Assembly (NCBI GenBank): GCA_025462835.1
Contig: JAOAPH010000078.1
Location: 1 to 51,652, forward strand
Source: Candidatus Angelobacter sp.
GTDB lineage: Bacteria > Acidobacteriota > Terriglobia > Terriglobales > Acidobacteriaceae
DNA length: 51,652 nucleotides
Direction of reading: 5' to 3'
Shown here: positions 49,560 to 51,652 of the stretch, piece after piece
Numbering within the stretch: the stretch's first letter is position 1
How the letters are laid out: every line of letters begins with the position of its first letter
Position numbers and translations under genes: made by a program
Notes under the pieces: model-generated
Told to the model about the DNA's origin: nothing
The model's database searches: none
What the model saw: the letters and a program-made list of their open reading frames with translations, nothing else

Positions 49560-50666
49560 ATGAATAAGATGATCATTTCCAATCTGGTGCAGCGGCCGAT
49601 ACGGTCGCTGATCAGCATTACTGCCATCGCGGTGGAGGTCACGCTGATCCTGGTGATCGTGGGCCTGTCGATGGGAATCCTGAATGACTCCAAGCAGCGC
49701 CAGTCGGGCATTGGTGCGGATGTGATGGTGAAACCGCCGGGGTCGTCGAACCTGATGGGCGTGAGCGGCGCTCCGGTTTCTGTGAAAGTGGCCGATATCC
49801 TGCGAAAGCAGCCGCACGTTGTCGCGGTTTCGCCTGTGATCACGCAATTGAACACCGGGGGCGGGTCTGTCGAAGTGCTCTATGGAATCGATCAGCCCAG
49901 TTTTGAAGCGATGAGCGGTGGCTTCCACTACATTGCCGGGGGTCCGATGACCGGTCCCGACGACATCCTGGTGGATGATTTCATCGCATCGTCACAACAT
50001 CTCAAAGTCGGCGACACCACGGAAGTGCTCAACCACAAGTTTCGTGTGGCTGGCATCGTTGAAAACGGCAAAGGCGCGCGCAAATTCATGCCCTTGAAGA
50101 CCGTGCAGGAGATGATAGGCGCCCAGGGCAAGGCCTCGATCTTCTACGTGAAATTGGACGATCCGAACAACGCCCCGCAATTTGTAGCCGCAGTGAAAAA
50201 GATCCCGGGAATGGAGAACTACAGCGTGCAGTCGATAAAAGAGTGGCTGTCACTGATGACCCCAGACAATATCCCTGGCTTCTCCGCGTTCATCAATGTG
50301 GTGATCGGCGTTTCAGTGTGCATCGGGTTCATCGTGATCTTCCAGTCCATGTACACCGCGGTGATGGAGCGCACGAGAGAGATCGGAATCCTGAAATCAA
50401 TGGGCGCTTCAAAGGGATACATCGTTCGGCTGATCCTGCAGGAGTCGTTTGCTCTGGCGATAGCGGGGATCCTGCTGGGAATCGTTATCAGCTACGCGTC
50501 CGCTTACGGGATCAGGACCAAGATCTCTACACTGCGCGTATTCGTGCAACCCGATTGGGTGCTCAAGGCTGCGATCATCGCCGTGGTGGGCGCGCTCTTG
50601 GGCGCTATCTATCCGGCATTCCGCGCGGCGCAGAAAGATCCAATCGATGCGCTGGCGTATGAGTAA
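49560..50666 (+). CDS. ABC transporter permease (FtsX/MacB type)
   Basis: A 368-residue membrane protein with the FtsX-like layout: one N-terminal transmembrane helix (LISITAIAVEVTLILVIVGL), a large periplasmic domain (about residues 45-240), then three C-terminal helices including VVIGVSVCIGFIVIFQSMY and the ATPase-contact loop with MERTREIGILKSMGASKG. The end reads YPAFRAAQKDPIDALAYE, the usual coupling sequence. It works with an ATPase in efflux or lipoprotein and lipid handling. No ATPase gene lies on the visible side downstream, so the partner is elsewhere or upstream lost. Confidence 0.9.
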   Translation: MNKMIISNLVQRPIRSLISITAIAVEVTLILVIVGLSMGILNDSKQRQSGIGADVMVKPPGSSNLMGVSGAPVSVKVADILRKQPHVVAVSPVITQLNTGGGSVEVLYGIDQPSFEAMSGGFHYIAGGPMTGPDDILVDDFIASSQHLKVGDTTEVLNHKFRVAGIVENGKGARKFMPLKTVQEMIGAQGKASIFYVKLDDPNNAPQFVAAVKKIPGMENYSVQSIKEWLSLMTPDNIPGFSAFINVVIGVSVCIGFIVIFQSMYTAVMERTREIGILKSMGASKGYIVRLILQESFALAIAGILLGIVISYASAYGIRTKISTLRVFVQPDWVLKAAIIAVVGALLGAIYPAFRAAQKDPIDALAYE

Positions 50667-50798
50667 GTAAAACCGGTTTCCCGTTTCTCGTTTCTAGTTT
50701 CTCGTTTCTAGTTTCTAGTTCTAGTTAAAGGCAAGAGCAACGGCAACGGCGTTGTCCCTCCGCTCCGGTCGGGATGACAGACAGCGGAAGAGAACTAA
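50667..50798. repeat. GTTTCTCGTTTCTAG microrepeat array
   Basis: An array of seven or so GTTTC(T/C)(C/A)G units at about 50676-50726, the reverse orientation of the GAAACTCGAAACT arrays, followed by a TCCGGTCGGGATGACAGAC element (50762-50784). Confidence 0.8.
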
Positions 50799-51652
50799 TT
50801 ATGCGGCGGCGCTTCCTGCGAAAGCTGGCGCATAATCTCTTGCGAAGTGGTCGAATGAGATCGGCCTGCGCCCGGTAACGCGTTCCACATCCTCAGTGAC
50901 AATGGCAGCCTTGCCTTCGCGGTAGTGTCGCATCAGGTCGATAAATCCTTCGATCAATTCATCCGGTGCACCCATAGTTTTCATCGCTTTTCTCGTGTCA
51001 TCGTCGGTGACAGGAATGTAAGCGACATCCTTGTCCAGGGCAGCGGCGAGTTTTGCCGCAATGTCAAAATTGCTTAGCGATTCGGGTCCGGTGATGGTAT
51101 AGGTCCTATCGGCTTCGCTGGGTTCGGTGAGCGCCATCGCCGCAATAACGGCGATATCACGCGCGTCGACGTGGGAGACTCGGGAATCGGCCTGGGGCAG
51201 GGCGAAGGTGCCTTGATCTCTGATGCTTTGTCCGAGATTGTTCACGAAGTTCTGCATGAATCCGTTGGGACGCAGAAAGGTGTGCGCAATCCCTGACGCC
51301 TCGACGTGCTTCTCGCTGGCCCGATGCCCGCGTCCGAAGATGTAATCTTCCGCCTCGGCGCCGATGACAGACTGTTTCACAATGTGCCTGATGCCCGCTC
51401 GTTTTGCTGCGTCAACGAGCGGGAGTTCGAGATGGGTCCGCCCCGCAGGCGAGAGCAAGAAGAGCGTGTCCACACCTTCGAGCGCGGGAGCGAATGTCTC
51501 CGGGCGAGTGTAATCGAGCAGCACGGTCTCAGAACCGTTTGCCTTCGCTTTAGTCATCTTTTCGGTCACTGCGATCTTGAAAGGCGCACTGCTGGCCTTG
51601 AGTTGTTTGACGAATTCAGTTCCTAACGCTCCTGTAGCGCCGGTAACGAGAA
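50799..51652 (-). CDS. NmrA-like / NAD(P)-binding SDR-type oxidoreductase, 5' end outside
   Basis: An atypical short-chain dehydrogenase-type protein of the NmrA/HSCARG or quinone-reductase group. The frame is open to the window edge; the visible part begins LVTGATGALGTEFVKQLK, the NAD(P)-binding GxxGxxG loop, so only a few residues are missing. Later motifs are VDTLFLLSPAG, HIVKQSVIGAE (usual Ser/Tyr region altered) and ASGIAHTFLRPNGFMQNF. Members sense redox state or reduce quinones. A shorter GTG start at 51569 would lose the nucleotide-binding loop, so it is not the true start. Confidence 0.85.
   Translation of the reverse strand, partial: LVTGATGALGTEFVKQLKASSAPFKIAVTEKMTKAKANGSETVLLDYTRPETFAPALEGVDTLFLLSPAGRTHLELPLVDAAKRAGIRHIVKQSVIGAEAEDYIFGRGHRASEKHVEASGIAHTFLRPNGFMQNFVNNLGQSIRDQGTFALPQADSRVSHVDARDIAVIAAMALTEPSEADRTYTITGPESLSNFDIAAKLAAALDKDVAYIPVTDDDTRKAMKTMGAPDELIEGFIDLMRHYREGKAAIVTEDVERVTGRRPISFDHFARDYAPAFAGSAAA

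Overview
The window looks like chromosomal DNA of an Acidobacteriota bacterium (Terriglobia/Koribacter-like). This is inferred from the large Oar-type TonB-dependent receptor, the CarD/GreA/MltG/RuvX housekeeping set, TTG/GTG starts after good Shine-Dalgarno sequences, and intergenic gaps crowded with short-period microrepeats and palindromic repeats. No rRNA, tRNA or CRISPR array was found.

Layout. 1-2.5 kb: end of etfA, then etfQO, separated by a small four-helix-bundle (IVP/Avd-like) gene framed by 26-bp inverted repeats. 2.5-5.2 kb: S1/P1-like nuclease, moaA behind a probable molybdenum-cofactor riboswitch, and guaD. 5.3-24.4 kb: a phage-like late module on the minus strand. In transcription order it holds a small ORF, a dual-specificity phosphatase, a secreted fibre-like protein, TerL, a HipA-like kinase with a DUF3037 protein, portal, protease/scaffold, major capsid, connectors and tail proteins, and a holin-like protein. 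The host operon purEK lies on the plus strand between protease and capsid genes. 24.4-29.7 kb: the early/regulatory end, with a 39-aa gene, a possible structured RNA, a 2.2-kb IS1595-family transposon carrying passenger genes, a sigma-like activator, a broken zinc ribbon, a small early gene and an S24-type repressor transcribed divergently. No integrase, tape-measure, replication or recognisable endolysin gene was seen.

30-42.6 kb: small conserved protein, acidic/lysine-rich histone-like protein, MltD-like transglycosylase, Cys/Met-metabolism PLP enzyme, Oar-like TonB receptor, isoaspartyl peptidase, CDP-alcohol phosphatidyltransferase, greA and carD. 42.6-44.9 kb: a repeat-rich accessory island with three copies of an AT-rich motif, an Imm26-RraB-like gene inside 44-bp inverted repeats, and a small secreted protein. 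44.9-51.7 kb: AI-2E-family transporter, ruvX, a perfect ParB site (parS), mltG, a LolA/DUF4292-like lipoprotein, a coiled-coil protein, an ABC permease and an NmrA-like oxidoreductase cut by the window edge.

The most notable signals are: (1) the four-helix-bundle gene whose terminal inverted repeats belong to the same family as solo microrepeats elsewhere in the window; (2) modular microrepeats with a conserved tail; (3) the parS site; (4) a phage cluster interrupted by purEK and carrying a kinase/DUF3037 pair; (5) the passenger-bearing IS1595 element; (6) the repeat-framed immunity-like gene. All protein names come from motif recognition by eye; no database search was run.
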